From Flaccisagitta enflata (Eukaryota; Chaetognatha; Sagittoidea; Aphragmophora), in assembly GCA_965153355.1 (NCBI GenBank), contig OZ231128.1, positions 28,768,001 to 28,832,000 of the forward strand: 64,000 nucleotides of DNA, read 5' to 3'. Both the position numbers and the translations under genes were made by a program. The notes beneath the pieces were generated by a model. It was not told where the DNA came from. It was given only the letters and a program-made list of their open reading frames with translations, and ran no database searches. Shown one piece after another: positions 1 to 8,769 of this stretch. The first letter of the stretch is position 1, and each line of letters opens with the position of its first letter.

Positions 1-699
1 GTGGTAGCGAAGTACAAAACTGGTGACGATGGATGATGACCCGGCGCCAAAGATGTGGGAGAAGAATTGATAGCGCCAAATTTGTGACATTTCAGAATCG
101 GAGAACCACAGATACCTGAAGACTTCACGATCCTTTTCGTCGACGAGGATGTTGTGGAAAAAACCACAGATGTCCGTCATGAAGGCGATGGGGTTTTCAC
201 GGAATTTGATGAGGATGTCGGTGAGGGGGTTGATGAGGTTGGGTCCGCCCAAGAGGAGGTCGTTTAAGCATATGCCGTTGACGTTTGCTCTTGCGTCGTG
301 ACACATACGGATTTTATTATACTTGTCGACGGCATGCATCGGCAAATACCATCTGGGGATTTCCGGGTCCATTTTACTATCGGGGATGGGAGTGGCGAAG
401 CCTTTTGTCAAGAATTTGTCCATTTCCTTGAAGACTCTTTCTTTATAGATGGGGTCTCTGTCGAATCGGGGCATCATTTGTGTCACTCTGCGCTTCGCCA
501 TTCCTTCCGAGTCGAGAACATTGAGGATTGACGCCGCATTTTTTCTGCCTTTTATCCAGGGTAGGACGGACACGTATTTTTGCTTAATTTTGTCAAATCG
601 AATCCCTTCTTGTAACATTTTAATGGCTTTACGATTGGCGTTGGAGCCTCCCATTTCAGCTTCTGTCACTTGGGGAAAGTCGTGGTATCTCCTATCTAA
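1..699 (-). CDS. BEL/Pao reverse transcriptase, N-terminal part (partial)
   Basis: An open frame of 233 codons runs without a stop from 699 to the window edge. In order it shows the connection region after protease (VLPWIKGRK), KGFATPIP, WYLPMHAVDK, KIRMCHDARANVNG, LNDLLLGGPNLINPL, IAFMTDICGFFHNI with the first catalytic aspartate in MTDI, EVFRYLWF, and FFSHIFGAGSSSIV. These are the fingers and palm blocks of BEL/Pao RT, which copies element RNA into DNA in cytoplasmic particles. The second catalytic motif (YxDD type) would be off the window. There is no usable ATG: the frame opens after a TAG at 700-702, so it must be joined to the protease by splicing, or is a broken part of one polyprotein. 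Family assignment is firm; activity is unknown. Confidence 0.88.
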
Positions 700-1150
700 C
701 TAACCCCATCTCCTACCTACCCTCCTACCCAATCTCCTACCAACCCCTACCTCCTACCTACCCCACTCACTACCTTTTGTTTATTTTATTGCATATCTCC
801 CTCTACCTCTACCTTACACTGCCTTTACCATCTTTGACCTTTTGTTTTTCCTTTATTTCAACTATCTTCACCTGTACCTTTGACCACTGAAGCCCTGTTG
901 ATCACATGACCTATCCTCTTCCTCATCTTCACCTATCCTTACCTGTCCTATCAATACTGTCATTTCACTACACTGTATCTTCTCCACCACAACCTTTATT
1001 AAACTTTTTATGATTTTTTTTTCTCCTATTTTCCTATCATCTCCTCTATGTTTTGGTATGGGTAATAGCAAGGGTGATGGGAAGCCTCTAAACCCGCCAA
1101 GACCATGTGTTGACTTTAGGCACAAGTCTTGCCTGGTCCACAGTCCAGGT
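700..1150 (-). other. Non-coding interruption between protease and RT
   Basis: In BEL/Pao elements protease normally runs straight into RT. Here the protease frame ends in TAA at 1151-1153 and the RT frame opens only at 699. The stretch between has many stops, and about 700-770 is a CCTAC-rich tandem run on the plus strand. The left junction on the minus strand reads GATAAGTAAAC and the right GGGGTTAGTTAGATAGG, so a weak GT/AG pair exists but there is no pyrimidine tract before the AG. It may be an insertion or a poor intron. Confidence 0.6.
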
Positions 1151-1861
1151 TTACTTATCCATTGATAGTTGGAGATACTTTTTACTATTTATATCTTTTG
1201 CTGTTAGTTGAATTAAACGATTAAGTCTTTTAACATCTGATATGTAAAAGATTTTTTCATAGTCATATTTGACGTTGGCGTCGTCGACGGCGAGGAGGTT
1301 GATAGAGATGTCGGCATGGTCGCGTTGACCACCTACTCCGAATATGGTATATCCCCATTCTGTCCACATTGCGGTGGGGGATTTTTTCGGACCACGGATA
1401 AATGGTCCTTGGGTCCATGTGTCGGCGTGGGCGACGCTGATAATCATACCAACTTCTACATCGGCTTCGTCGAACTTGACGTCGTCCAAGTGGGTAAAGG
1501 CGGATAAATTGCGTTTGTGGGGGGGTATGTCATTTTCACTACACCATACTTTTGCGACGAGGGCTTGCTCGATGTCGATTTTGTAGGATGAGTGTATAGA
1601 CTCGAGTTGGAGATTTGCAAGTCGTCTTTTTTGCGTCATTTTGGTGTCTACGGTTTGGACTGTCATAGTTTTTGTAACATTGGGGAGGTTGAGGCGTTTT
1701 ACCACATTTTCAGAAATAACATCTTTATCGGCGCACGTATCTAACATGGCGAAGACTAACTCCGAGGCGTCGTTGTTGACATTGCGAATCCGCACGAGGA
1801 CTATCGGACGGATCACATCATCATCCGGCGCGATGAAGTTCTCCACACCGGTGGCGCCTAG
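1151..1861 (-). CDS. BEL/Pao aspartic protease region, variant active site
   Basis: The open frame extends from just after a TGA at 1862-1864 to TAA at 1151. The protease core is near its N-terminus: IVLVRIRN, then the active-site segment AMLDTCADKDVIS, then VVKRLNL. In BEL/Pao and other retroelement proteases the catalytic triplet is normally D-S/T-G; here it reads D-T-C, so the glycine is replaced. The rest (DVEVGMIISVAHADTW, MWTEWGYTIFGV) resembles the usual downstream protease-to-RT linker (VGLLIG..., ...TRLGWVV/IFG). No ATG is available near the start (the first possible initiator is GTG at 1846), so translation must come from Gag by a frame change at 1858-1862. Function: would cut the Gag-Pol polyprotein. 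Confidence 0.75.
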   Translation of the reverse strand, partial: LGATGVENFIAPDDDVIRPIVLVRIRNVNNDASELVFAMLDTCADKDVISENVVKRLNLPNVTKTMTVQTVDTKMTQKRRLANLQLESIHSSYKIDIEQALVAKVWCSENDIPPHKRNLSAFTHLDDVKFDEADVEVGMIISVAHADTWTQGPFIRGPKKSPTAMWTEWGYTIFGVGGQRDHADISINLLAVDDANVKYDYEKIFYISDVKRLNRLIQLTAKDINSKKYLQLSMDK

Positions 1862-4191
1862 TCAGATGGTGGGGGTTTCGGCGTCGTCGTCGTCGCTTCC
1901 GGCGATTTTGCCTCTGGATGTGGGGATGTCCATAAGTGCTTTTGTCGGGGGTCGGTGATTTTGATGTTGGCGTCTCTGGTGTTTTGTCTTGGGCGGTCTG
2001 ATGGATTGTTGTTGTTGAGTAGATTTCTTCCATGGAAGAGAGAGATATGTCCTTTTTTGCCGCAAATTGAGCATGCAATTTCTTTTTTATTTGGGCAATC
2101 TTTCGCGTTGTGCGTCGTTTCTGCGCAGTGGAAACACATCCGCGCCTTATTTGCAATTTCTACCCTTTCTGGGAGCGAGAGGATGAAGAGACGATTGCAT
2201 AGGGTAGTATGGTGGAGTCCTTGGCAATATGAGCATCTTTCTTTTTTCTCTTCCTTTTTTGGGGATTCTCTGAGGCCTTGAGCGTATGTTTTTGGGCCAT
2301 ACTGTTGACTTCTGTTTTCCGCTTCTCGAGCCTCTGTTGCATGGATTTTGATGACTTGTGTTTTTTGCGTCGGCAATTGTGTGTTTCTGAGGACGTCGAT
2401 ACGTTTTTGGACAAAGTCGAGTAGTTTTTGATACCCATCTCCTTCCTCGTATTCTTCGAAGAATTTTTCCACATAATCTGGTATTCTTGCGCTCATAATC
2501 TCCAACATGCTGGTCCTTCTGTTGAGTAGTTCCATGGAATCTGTTGCCATTGCCGCGCTCTCTGCTTCCAGTAAGTTCATGTAAAGGTCTTGGTATGCTG
2601 TGAGGTTGTTTTTTGGCGCCACTCCACCTTCTTTTAGGGTGGCAAGCGCCTCGGCTGCTGAATCCACGGTTTGGCCGTAAATTGCGTCCAAGTGCGTCCT
2701 TACTTTGGCGTATGCGATGTGGCCGTGTGGGTCATTTGCTGTGGGTTTTGCTGCGTTGATGGCTTTTCTTGCTGCTCCGGCGAACCAGTGGCCCGCCAAT
2801 TCTGTTATCTTTTCGTTGCCGGATATTCCTTCAATGAAGCCGAAGGCTGAGTCGAAGGAGTTCATGAGGGTGTTATACTGCCCCTTCCTCTTGGGGTCAT
2901 ACTTTTGGAAAGGCTCTTTTGGGCGTACACCAACGACGTTTCTTCTGATGGCATCGATTTCGAGGGAGTGGATGAGTCTCGAGAAGTCTGTTTGGGATGG
3001 CGCCGGGGTTGTTGAGATTGGCGCCGTATGTGTTGTGATTGGCGCCGGATGCGTTGATGTTGGCGCCGTGTGTGTTATAGATGGAGTCGGGTGCATTGGG
3101 GTTGGTGTGGTGTGCTTTTCGACTGTGGCTCCGGTGGCAGAAAATTGATCAACCACCTCGGCATTGTCTACTTTTTTGTGAATGGGAATGGGTTTGTATA
3201 CCATGCCTACTCTTCTGGTGTCTTTTGGAAAGTTATCTCCCATTGGCGGTAGATTGGGCGGGGGGTATCTCGCGGCGTTAGGGCTCTTTTTGTGGGTGCG
3301 GCGTTTCTTCTTTGCACTTCCGGTTGTGCTGCTGATGCGAGATGCGTCGGCGGCGCTGATGAGGGGGTTTTCTCCGTTGGCTGTGGATGAAAAGACTTCG
3401 TCTATGAGGACGTCGTCGTCTTCTACCGCCGTTTCTCTCTCGATCATCTCCTTTCTTATTTGCTCTATTTTTTGCGCCATTCCTTGACTGTCTGCTTGCA
3501 TGGATTCGACGTCTTGAATGAGTTCTGCTTGGCGTTTTTGGGCTTCTAACTGTCTTTTGTTTGTTTTTAATGCACGTTGTGTTTGTTTTTGTTTTTGCTC
3601 CTCCTTTTTTATCTGTTTAGTCCGGGCCAGATTATTTATCGCCTCTAGATTTTTTAGCTCTTCTCGTAGTCTATCGTTTTCTGCTCTTTCTTTCTTTTGG
3701 ACCACTTCATAGTATTGGTTGTCCTTTTCCATTGCGATGGCGTGTGATTCGCTGGTGTTGATGATATCTTCGACCACTTCGTTGTAATCTCCGTCACCAT
3801 CAACTCGATGTGGTTGTTGTTGTTGTTGTTGTTTTTGATGTTGTTGTTGTTGTTGTTGTTTTTGTTGCTGGCCAACCCACTCTGCTGCTTTTTTCTTGCC
3901 GTCTTTACGCTTTTCTTTTTCATTCTCGTCGTCTGTTTCATTGTTTTCTTCCTCTTCGCCTCCTCCAGTCTCTCCCTTAGGATTGTCTTTCTTCTCGTTG
4001 TTGTCACTTCCGTTTTGCGTGTTGGCGTCGTCTTGTGTTTTTGTTGACTGTCCAACTTCTGTTTCTGTTGTGACTATCTCGGCGTCGTTTTTCGCCTCAG
4101 CAGCCGCCTCACGTCTTCCTAAGTCGGCCGCCGGGGGAATTTTGTTGCTGTTTTTTCTTGCGCTGTGTTTTCTCTTAGTTTTGTCCGTCAC
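1858..4191 (-). CDS. Gag polyprotein with three zinc knuckles (ORF2)
   Basis: An open frame of 777 codons. The N-terminal third is low-complexity: acidic and lysine-rich, two glutamine runs near residues 108-128, then a long charged coiled coil at about 160-265. A Pro/Thr spacer with HPTP and HTAP repeats lies near 365-410. Residues about 425-605 (FQKYDPKRKG to RIDVLRNTQ) have the look of the helical BEL/Pao capsid region. Three knuckles follow: C-x2-C-x3-H-x4-C near 653-665, canonical C-x2-C-x4-H-x4-C near 684-697, and C-x2-C-x4-H-x4-H near 707-720, in which the last cysteine is histidine. The frame begins at GTG directly after the TAG of ORF1, so it probably continues ORF1 through a one-base backward slip. 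It ends in TAG at 1858. Confidence 0.8.
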   Translation of the reverse strand: MTDKTKRKHSARKNSNKIPPAADLGRREAAAEAKNDAEIVTTETEVGQSTKTQDDANTQNGSDNNEKKDNPKGETGGGEEEENNETDDENEKEKRKDGKKKAAEWVGQQQKQQQQQQHQKQQQQQQPHRVDGDGDYNEVVEDIINTSESHAIAMEKDNQYYEVVQKKERAENDRLREELKNLEAINNLARTKQIKKEEQKQKQTQRALKTNKRQLEAQKRQAELIQDVESMQADSQGMAQKIEQIRKEMIERETAVEDDDVLIDEVFSSTANGENPLISAADASRISSTTGSAKKKRRTHKKSPNAARYPPPNLPPMGDNFPKDTRRVGMVYKPIPIHKKVDNAEVVDQFSATGATVEKHTTPTPMHPTPSITHTAPTSTHPAPITTHTAPISTTPAPSQTDFSRLIHSLEIDAIRRNVVGVRPKEPFQKYDPKRKGQYNTLMNSFDSAFGFIEGISGNEKITELAGHWFAGAARKAINAAKPTANDPHGHIAYAKVRTHLDAIYGQTVDSAAEALATLKEGGVAPKNNLTAYQDLYMNLLEAESAAMATDSMELLNRRTSMLEIMSARIPDYVEKFFEEYEEGDGYQKLLDFVQKRIDVLRNTQLPTQKTQVIKIHATEAREAENRSQQYGPKTYAQGLRESPKKEEKKERCSYCQGLHHTTLCNRLFILSLPERVEIANKARMCFHCAETTHNAKDCPNKKEIACSICGKKGHISLFHGRNLLNNNNPSDRPRQNTRDANIKITDPRQKHLWTSPHPEAKSPEATTTTPKPPPSD

Positions 4192-4763
4192 TATTTTCGC
4201 CGCCGTTGTGACATTCGTCGTAATGCGTTAGAGAAGTCTGATTGTGATGGTGGTGCGACTGCGAATAACGGTTCTCCCTTATTGTTTTCCGCCAAAATGG
4301 CTTGGCGGGTCATGACGAATTTCTTTATGATATTGGTTATACGACTGCCTGCTGTTCGCCGGTGACGCTTTTCCCTCGCCGATTCGCCGGGGAACCAACG
4401 GGTCGTGACGGCCTCTTGGTACTCCCATATTTTGTCGATAAGATCCGCTCTCATGTCGTCTATGTTGATGAAGGCGTCTTCTGCGTCCGCATCATTCTTT
4501 CCTCCATAAGTTTGGAGGACGTCGTCGTGTTTAATGGCGAAAAAACGAGCCATCACCCCCAGTAATTCGGCGGCTGACTTGGCGTCGCGCGAACTTTCGT
4601 CGTTTTCTGTGAAGTCTGCCGTTCGGACGGAAGCTAGCGATCCAGATGATCCCAGGGCGCCGGCCTCCGCCGCTTGAATCAAGGCGTCGAAGTCGGGGAA
4701 CTTTCTAATTGTCTCTTCGAATGTTGCTTTTTCTTGGGCCAGTTCTGCCTCGGTTTTCGCCAT
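4191..4763 (-). CDS. Retrotransposon ORF1, probable N-terminal Gag (matrix-like) segment
   Basis: The ATG at 4763 starts a 190-residue frame (MAKTEAELAQEKATFEETIR...) ending in TAG at 4191-4193. It is helix-rich and charged, with an acidic middle (DESSRDAKSAAELLG) and a basic C-terminus (ESAREKRHRRTAGSR, LRRMSQRRRK). I recognise no named domain; position and composition suggest the membrane- or RNA-binding head of Gag. The frame is open upstream to about 5079 through the leader repeats, but no ATG is seen there, so 4763 is the best start. It ends as CGA AAA TAG and ORF2 continues in the minus-one frame from the same spot. Confidence 0.6.
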   Translation of the reverse strand: MAKTEAELAQEKATFEETIRKFPDFDALIQAAEAGALGSSGSLASVRTADFTENDESSRDAKSAAELLGVMARFFAIKHDDVLQTYGGKNDADAEDAFINIDDMRADLIDKIWEYQEAVTTRWFPGESAREKRHRRTAGSRITNIIKKFVMTRQAILAENNKGEPLFAVAPPSQSDFSNALRRMSQRRRK

Positions 4764-4800
4764 GATGATTGATGTGGTGTACGGAGGAGGATGGTGTGTA

Positions 4801-5075
4801 TGATGTTTAGCGGGTATTCCCACTGTTGATGATGATGAGGTGGATGTGAATGTGAATGTGAACGTTTTCTTCTGGAGGTGGAGGGGGATTTTTTTTTTTT
4901 TTTTTTTTAACTGTTGTATATGCAGATTAGCGGGTATTCCCACTGTTGGTGATGGTAGAGTGGATGTGCATGTACAGTGTGAATGTCTCCTTTTGGGAGT
5001 GGGGGGGTTTTTCGGATTCTTTAGGTGGTGAGTATGCAGATTAGCGGGTATTCCCACTGTTGGTGATAGCGGGTT
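4801..5075 (-). repeat. Three-copy leader repeat, about 117 bp unit
   Basis: The plus-strand motif AGCGGGTATTCCCACTGTTG occurs at 4809, 4929 and 5043, each followed by a GATG-rich stretch. Spacings are 120 and 114 bases, both multiples of three, so the frame leading into ORF1 stays open (each unit would encode PTVGIPA). A T20-type run at about 4890-4909 lies inside one unit. Confidence 0.8.
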
Positions 5076-5738
5076 GATTTAGTGATGTGGGGAGTGAATG
5101 TTTTGTAGGAGGATGGCTGTAGATGTTGTTGTCGGCTGATTGTTGGAGTAGGGACGGATGTTGATAGCACGGGGGCAATGTTGCCACTGTCTGTCTGTGT
5201 TTCCCGGGGGTTTCCAGTGCCCTCGTCGTTGTCTGGTGTCTGTACACGCGTTTGTATACTGTCTTTTGATGCGGTAACTTTTTGCGGAAGCTGTAGATGT
5301 GCGAGCGAGAAGGGATGGTGATGAGGATGGGAAGTTGGGCTTTTCTTTCACCGTAAATTGATGGAAGGAGGAGGGCTGGTCGGGAAGATGAGGATGAGGA
5401 TGATGAGGATGGGAAGTTGAGTTTTTCTTTCACCGTAATTGATGGCGGAAGAAGGGATGGTTGTGCGACTTTGAAGATTGAAGAAGGGGTGAACGACTTT
5501 GGCGGGAAGATGGAGGTCTCGGATGGGAAGCCGGGAACTTGGATGGGAAGGCGGTAGACTTGAGCTTTAGGGAACTGAGGAACTTTGTGATTGTCAGCGT
5601 TCGCCACGAGTCTCAGTTTCTCCAAGCAGCTGTGAGTCTTAAAGGTGAATGTTTTTCCAGTGTTTATAAGCGGAACCTTCTTTGGCATCCAATCTGGGGT
5701 AGAAGAAGCGTATCCAAGATTGTAGAGATCACAAAGTT
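5043..5738 (-). CDS. Unassigned coding-like frame with a splice acceptor
   Basis: On the minus strand a long pyrimidine tract ending in TTTTCCCATTCAG abuts a frame that stays open for about 230 codons to TAA at 5043. Its first third looks like ordinary protein (LCDLYNLGYASS, FKTHSCLEKLRLVANADN, FPKAQVYRLPIQVPGFP), then it becomes Ser/Pro-rich with a duplicated segment (PSITVKEKLNFPSS and PSIYGERKAQLP). I do not recognise it. It could be the 3' exon of a host gene on this strand or leader sequence of the retrotransposon next to it. The stop lies inside the first leader repeat. Joining it to the polyglutamine exon at 8233-8448 would put the two in different phases, so I do not link them. Confidence 0.35.
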
Positions 5739-6337
5739 CTGAATGGGAAAAGTAAAGAGAAAGGAGAGGAGGAGGGGGCGCTAATTATGGTGGGCAGTGT
5801 GTTAAAGGGGGCCGGTCCATATCAGATATAATAATGCCCTATACCTGAGGATCCGTAGAATGATGGTTTCTGGATGGGGGATGACGGAGGGGATGATAAT
5901 GTGCACAACATGAATAGGAAAGTTAATTAGAATAGAAAGAGTTTGCTCGCTTATCTAGGGGAAAAAAGGAGAAATCATAATCTAAACACCAATATATACA
6001 GCAAATGCAATGAGAGAAAAGGCACAATGAAATGAGTCCACAGTGAGTCTTGGAATGAAGGCTGAGTCCGGGGATGAACGGTGGAGGAGGAGGATGGGGC
6101 CGGGGATTGAGCCGGAGGATGATGAGGAGGATGAGGAGAAGGATGAGGAGAAGGATGAGGGTGAAGCCGGGGATTGAGCCGGGGAAGGAGGAGGAGGATG
6201 AGGATCGGGCAGGAGGAGGAGGAGGAGGAGGACGGATGAGGAGGAGGCGGCGAGGAGGAGGATGAGGAGGCGGATGAGGAGGAGGAGGAGGCGGACCTGG
6301 AGAGATATGTACATGAGATACGTGCTGTTTAGTGACA
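5739..6337. other. Spacer with purine-rich GGA/GAT tract
   Basis: No gene seen. About 6060-6300 is an imperfect (GAGGAT)n / (GGA)n purine tract on the plus strand; the open frames over it are low-complexity artefacts. At 5980-6000 there is an A/T-rich TATATATT on the minus strand, without other promoter evidence. Confidence 0.5.
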
Positions 6338-6356
6338 GGTGCTTTGTCGCACCTAA
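6338..6356 (+). mobile_element. Family C Helentron-like 3' hairpin end
   Basis: AGGTGCTTTGTCGCACCTAA: stem AGGTGC/GCACCT closed by CTAA, the same 3' end as the copies at 16581 and 53026. No 5' end was found nearby. Confidence 0.5.
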
Positions 6357-6590
6357 AACCGAAAATAATCTTCTTCTCTTCTATTCCCCTTTCTTCTCAT
6401 TTCAACCTTTTCACTGTGGCCACATGACCGTGATTTGTTAATAACGTTTTACAAAGCATCTAGGGCCACAACTCAGGGGCGCTCATACATACATCTAATG
6501 TAACTTCTTCAAATTTTACATCCTTAGTTTCCTGCCTCGAAGGTCCCGCGAGCTCGACGATGATGTATTCCGATTTGAGCAGATGATGAA

Positions 6591-6788
6591 GTGGCAAAAT
6601 CAGTCAAACCAGTTGAAGTTGAACACGAAGTTTGCTTTGACAAGAACGATTGCCTTTTTTCCCTGTTTCTCTCGTTATTTTCCCGCTCCCTTAGAAAATC
6701 ATTTGGGACGCTGAAGGATTTTGATGTTGACGGAAATGAAGTGATAGACGAAGAAAAATGGAATGGGATGATGAACGAAGAAAAATAG
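6591..6788 (+). CDS. Short open frame with an EF-hand-like stretch, doubtful
   Basis: A 65-residue frame containing FDVDGNEVIDEEKW, which resembles a calcium loop (D-x-D-x-D-G), though the position-8 hydrophobic residue is displaced. Its last part overlaps the first units of the 27-bp array, so the resemblance may be chance. No splice sites were decided and no start is convincing (it begins at GTG). Confidence 0.15.
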   Translation: MAKSVKPVEVEHEVCFDKNDCLFSLFLSLFSRSLRKSFGTLKDFDVDGNEVIDEEKWNGMMNEEK

Positions 6789-7065
6789 AATGGGATGATG
6801 AACGAAGAAAAATGGAATGGGATGATGAACGAAGAAAAATGGAATGGAATGATGAACGAAAAAAAATGGAATGGGATGATGAACAAAGAAAAATGGAATG
6901 GGATGATGAACGATATGACATAATGAAATGAGGTGATGAATAAAGAAAAATGGAATGGGATGATGAACGAAGAAAAATGGAATAGGATGATGAACGAAGA
7001 AAAATGGAATGGGATGATGAACGATATAATATAATGAAATGAAGTGATGAACGATATGACACAAT
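6740..7065. repeat. 27-bp minisatellite
   Basis: About twelve imperfect copies of a unit beginning GAAGAAAAATGGAATGGGA and ending TGATGAAC (27 bp). Because 27 is a multiple of three, several minus-strand frames stay open through it; these are not genes. Copies decay toward 7130. Confidence 0.9.
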
Positions 7066-7139
7066 GAAATGAGGAAACGATATAACAAATGAAATGATTT
7101 GAACGATATGAAAAAAAGAAATGAATTAATTAACGATGA

Positions 7140-7660
7140 TTGGCTCGTAAAACGAAATGAACAACTTCAAAAAAAAAAACAATTGAAGTCATAAAGTCAC
7201 CGAGTTGCAACATTCATTGCAACGTCCCACTTGAGAAGAACTTCTTGAAAAACGGACGGCTAAGTTCATGCTGAGTGTGGCAAGATGCCTAATTATTTGC
7301 AATCCGTGATCTTCATGTCATGATTTACCTATTTTCCCCGCTATCTCCCCCCCCCCTTCTTTCTGTAAGTCAATTTTGTGTTCCTTTGTATTGATTGTAT
7401 CGCTACAACTTTACACATGTGAATAAACGTCTTATAAACGCGAATATTCCCTGCCCACCTGTGCGAAATGAAATTGTAACCCCGCGTCCCTTGAAATGAT
7501 CATCCAGTCGCCTGGTCTTATCGGGAGGCCTCATGCTTGTTTCTTGTCTCCTGACTTTTCTTCCCGTTTCGTTCTTTCTTTCTTCCCTTTCTTCTCCTTC
7601 TCCCTTTTTTAACGCTTGCTTCTCTTATGTCATAATTCGAATTGAATCACTGTCATTAAC
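7140..7660. other. Non-coding stretch, nothing recognised
   Basis: A/T-rich and pyrimidine-rich unique-looking DNA with a C-run at 7347-7355. I see no gene or repeat I can name. Confidence 0.4.
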
Positions 7661-7865
7661 ATGCGAAACGGGGCCACAATATCGTTGCGGACGGGTGGGA
7701 AGGGGCGTCCAATCTCCACCCCCATCCCCCAAAAACACGATCATACACAAAAAGTATCTAAAACGCTCGTTTTTCACTTTTTGACTCGATCATCACGGAC
7801 AGACGAACCGATGGATGGCCTACAGACGGACCGACGGACAAAACCTGTTCTAGAGTTGCATGACC
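7661..7865 (+). mobile_element. Family H repeat copy with GGAC/GACC stretch
   Basis: Starts CGGGGCCACAATATCGTTGC followed by GGACGGGTGG, has C-rich middle (CCACCCCCATCCC), then ACAGACGGACCGACGGACA and AGAGTTGCA. Related copies lie at 30898-31048 and 60012-60250. The ends are not certain. Confidence 0.55.
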
Positions 7866-8232
7866 GTAGCTAAAAAATCAAAGCTTGCAATCAAAATGGT
7901 AACCGTTCCGTTTGTAACCTTATCTAATGATATTGAACTTATTCTAAATACAGTAGTACAGTAGTAGTTGCAGTAGTAGTTTCTTCTTTCTGGGCAGTTG
8001 TAATTGTTTATAATTACAGTCATGCTTAGAAAAATACCAAATGGTCTTTATATATGTCTATAAAATTCTTTTTACGCATACCTTGACTATTTTTCATTAC
8101 ATCAATGCTTGCTACATTGGTATAAGCGGGAAATTTTATCTTGTTTAGGCAACAACAAAAAACCAAAGCCAATTGCATTTTATGTAAGCATAACTGTAAA
8201 AATGCCAAAATTCATTTGACTCATTTACATAC

Positions 8233-8315
8233 CTGAGAATGCGCCGGTTCAACGATCCCCGCCTCCCCAGGCACAATGGCGGTAGGAGCCAAAAAAGAGT
8301 TGTTGGGAGAAGGAA

Positions 8316-8346
<31 letters not shown>

Positions 8347-8448
8347 TTGCTGCTGTTGTTGCTGCTGTTGATCGAGTGAGGAAGATGAGGCGATCACTGC
8401 GGAGTGTTGCTGATTTAAGCTACTCCGAGACATCGCTTTACATTGCAT
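8233..8448 (-). CDS. Candidate polyglutamine exon of an unknown gene
   Basis: Minus strand: ATG at 8448 begins MQCKAMSRSSLNQQHSAVIA, then SSSSLD, a glutamine run of about 18 encoded by mixed CAG and CAA codons, then LPSPNNSFLAPTAIV and EPAHSQ. The frame meets a strong 5' splice site, CTCAG|GTATGT, at 8233/8232. Mixed codons, a protein-like flank and a consensus donor make a real exon more likely than a chance frame over a repeat. Such tracts are common in transcription factors, but no domain is visible, so no function is assigned. No partner exon was found: the next minus-strand acceptor candidate (5738) is out of phase. The frame is also open upstream of the ATG. Confidence 0.4.
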
Positions 8449-8559
8449 TTGGAGTTGATGACAATTTCGTCGTCGTCGACGTCGGCAGCGACGGGGAATT
8501 GTGGTTGTTGATTTTGTTGAGTGGTTGATTTTATCGTTGTTGTTGATTTTATTGTTGAT

Positions 8560-8566
8560 TTTATCG

Positions 8567-8660
<94 letters not shown>

Positions 8661-8678
8661 CGTTGTCGTTGTCGTTGT

Positions 8679-8742
<64 letters not shown>
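8560..8742. repeat. (TTG)n microsatellite
   Basis: Near-pure TTG/GTT array of about 60 units, broken by TCG units near 8660-8678. The polyLeu, polyVal, polyCys and polyGln frames over it are artefacts. Confidence 0.95.
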
Positions 8743-8743
<1 letters not shown>

Positions 8744-8769
8744 AATTGTCGCTGCTTTTGCTTTTTCCG

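Larger units (their letters stand above)
1..5080 (-). mobile_element. BEL/Pao LTR retrotransposon, 3' part cut by window edge
   Basis: Read on the minus strand the order is leader repeats, ORF1, Gag with CCHC knuckles, aspartic protease, then reverse transcriptase running off position 1. The RT and protease are of BEL/Pao type: the stretches WYLPMHAV, LNDLLLGGPNL and IFGAGSSS match the family's conserved blocks. RNase H, integrase and the 3' LTR would lie beyond the window. I could not identify the 5' LTR boundary or a tRNA primer-binding site. The coding parts are in different frames and a 450-base non-coding stretch separates protease from RT, so this copy is either decayed or expressed by recoding or splicing. 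Confidence 0.85.

Noticed and set aside
6699-7088. HHPIPFFFV repeat protein
   Set aside because: Comes from the 27-bp minisatellite, open in several frames at once.
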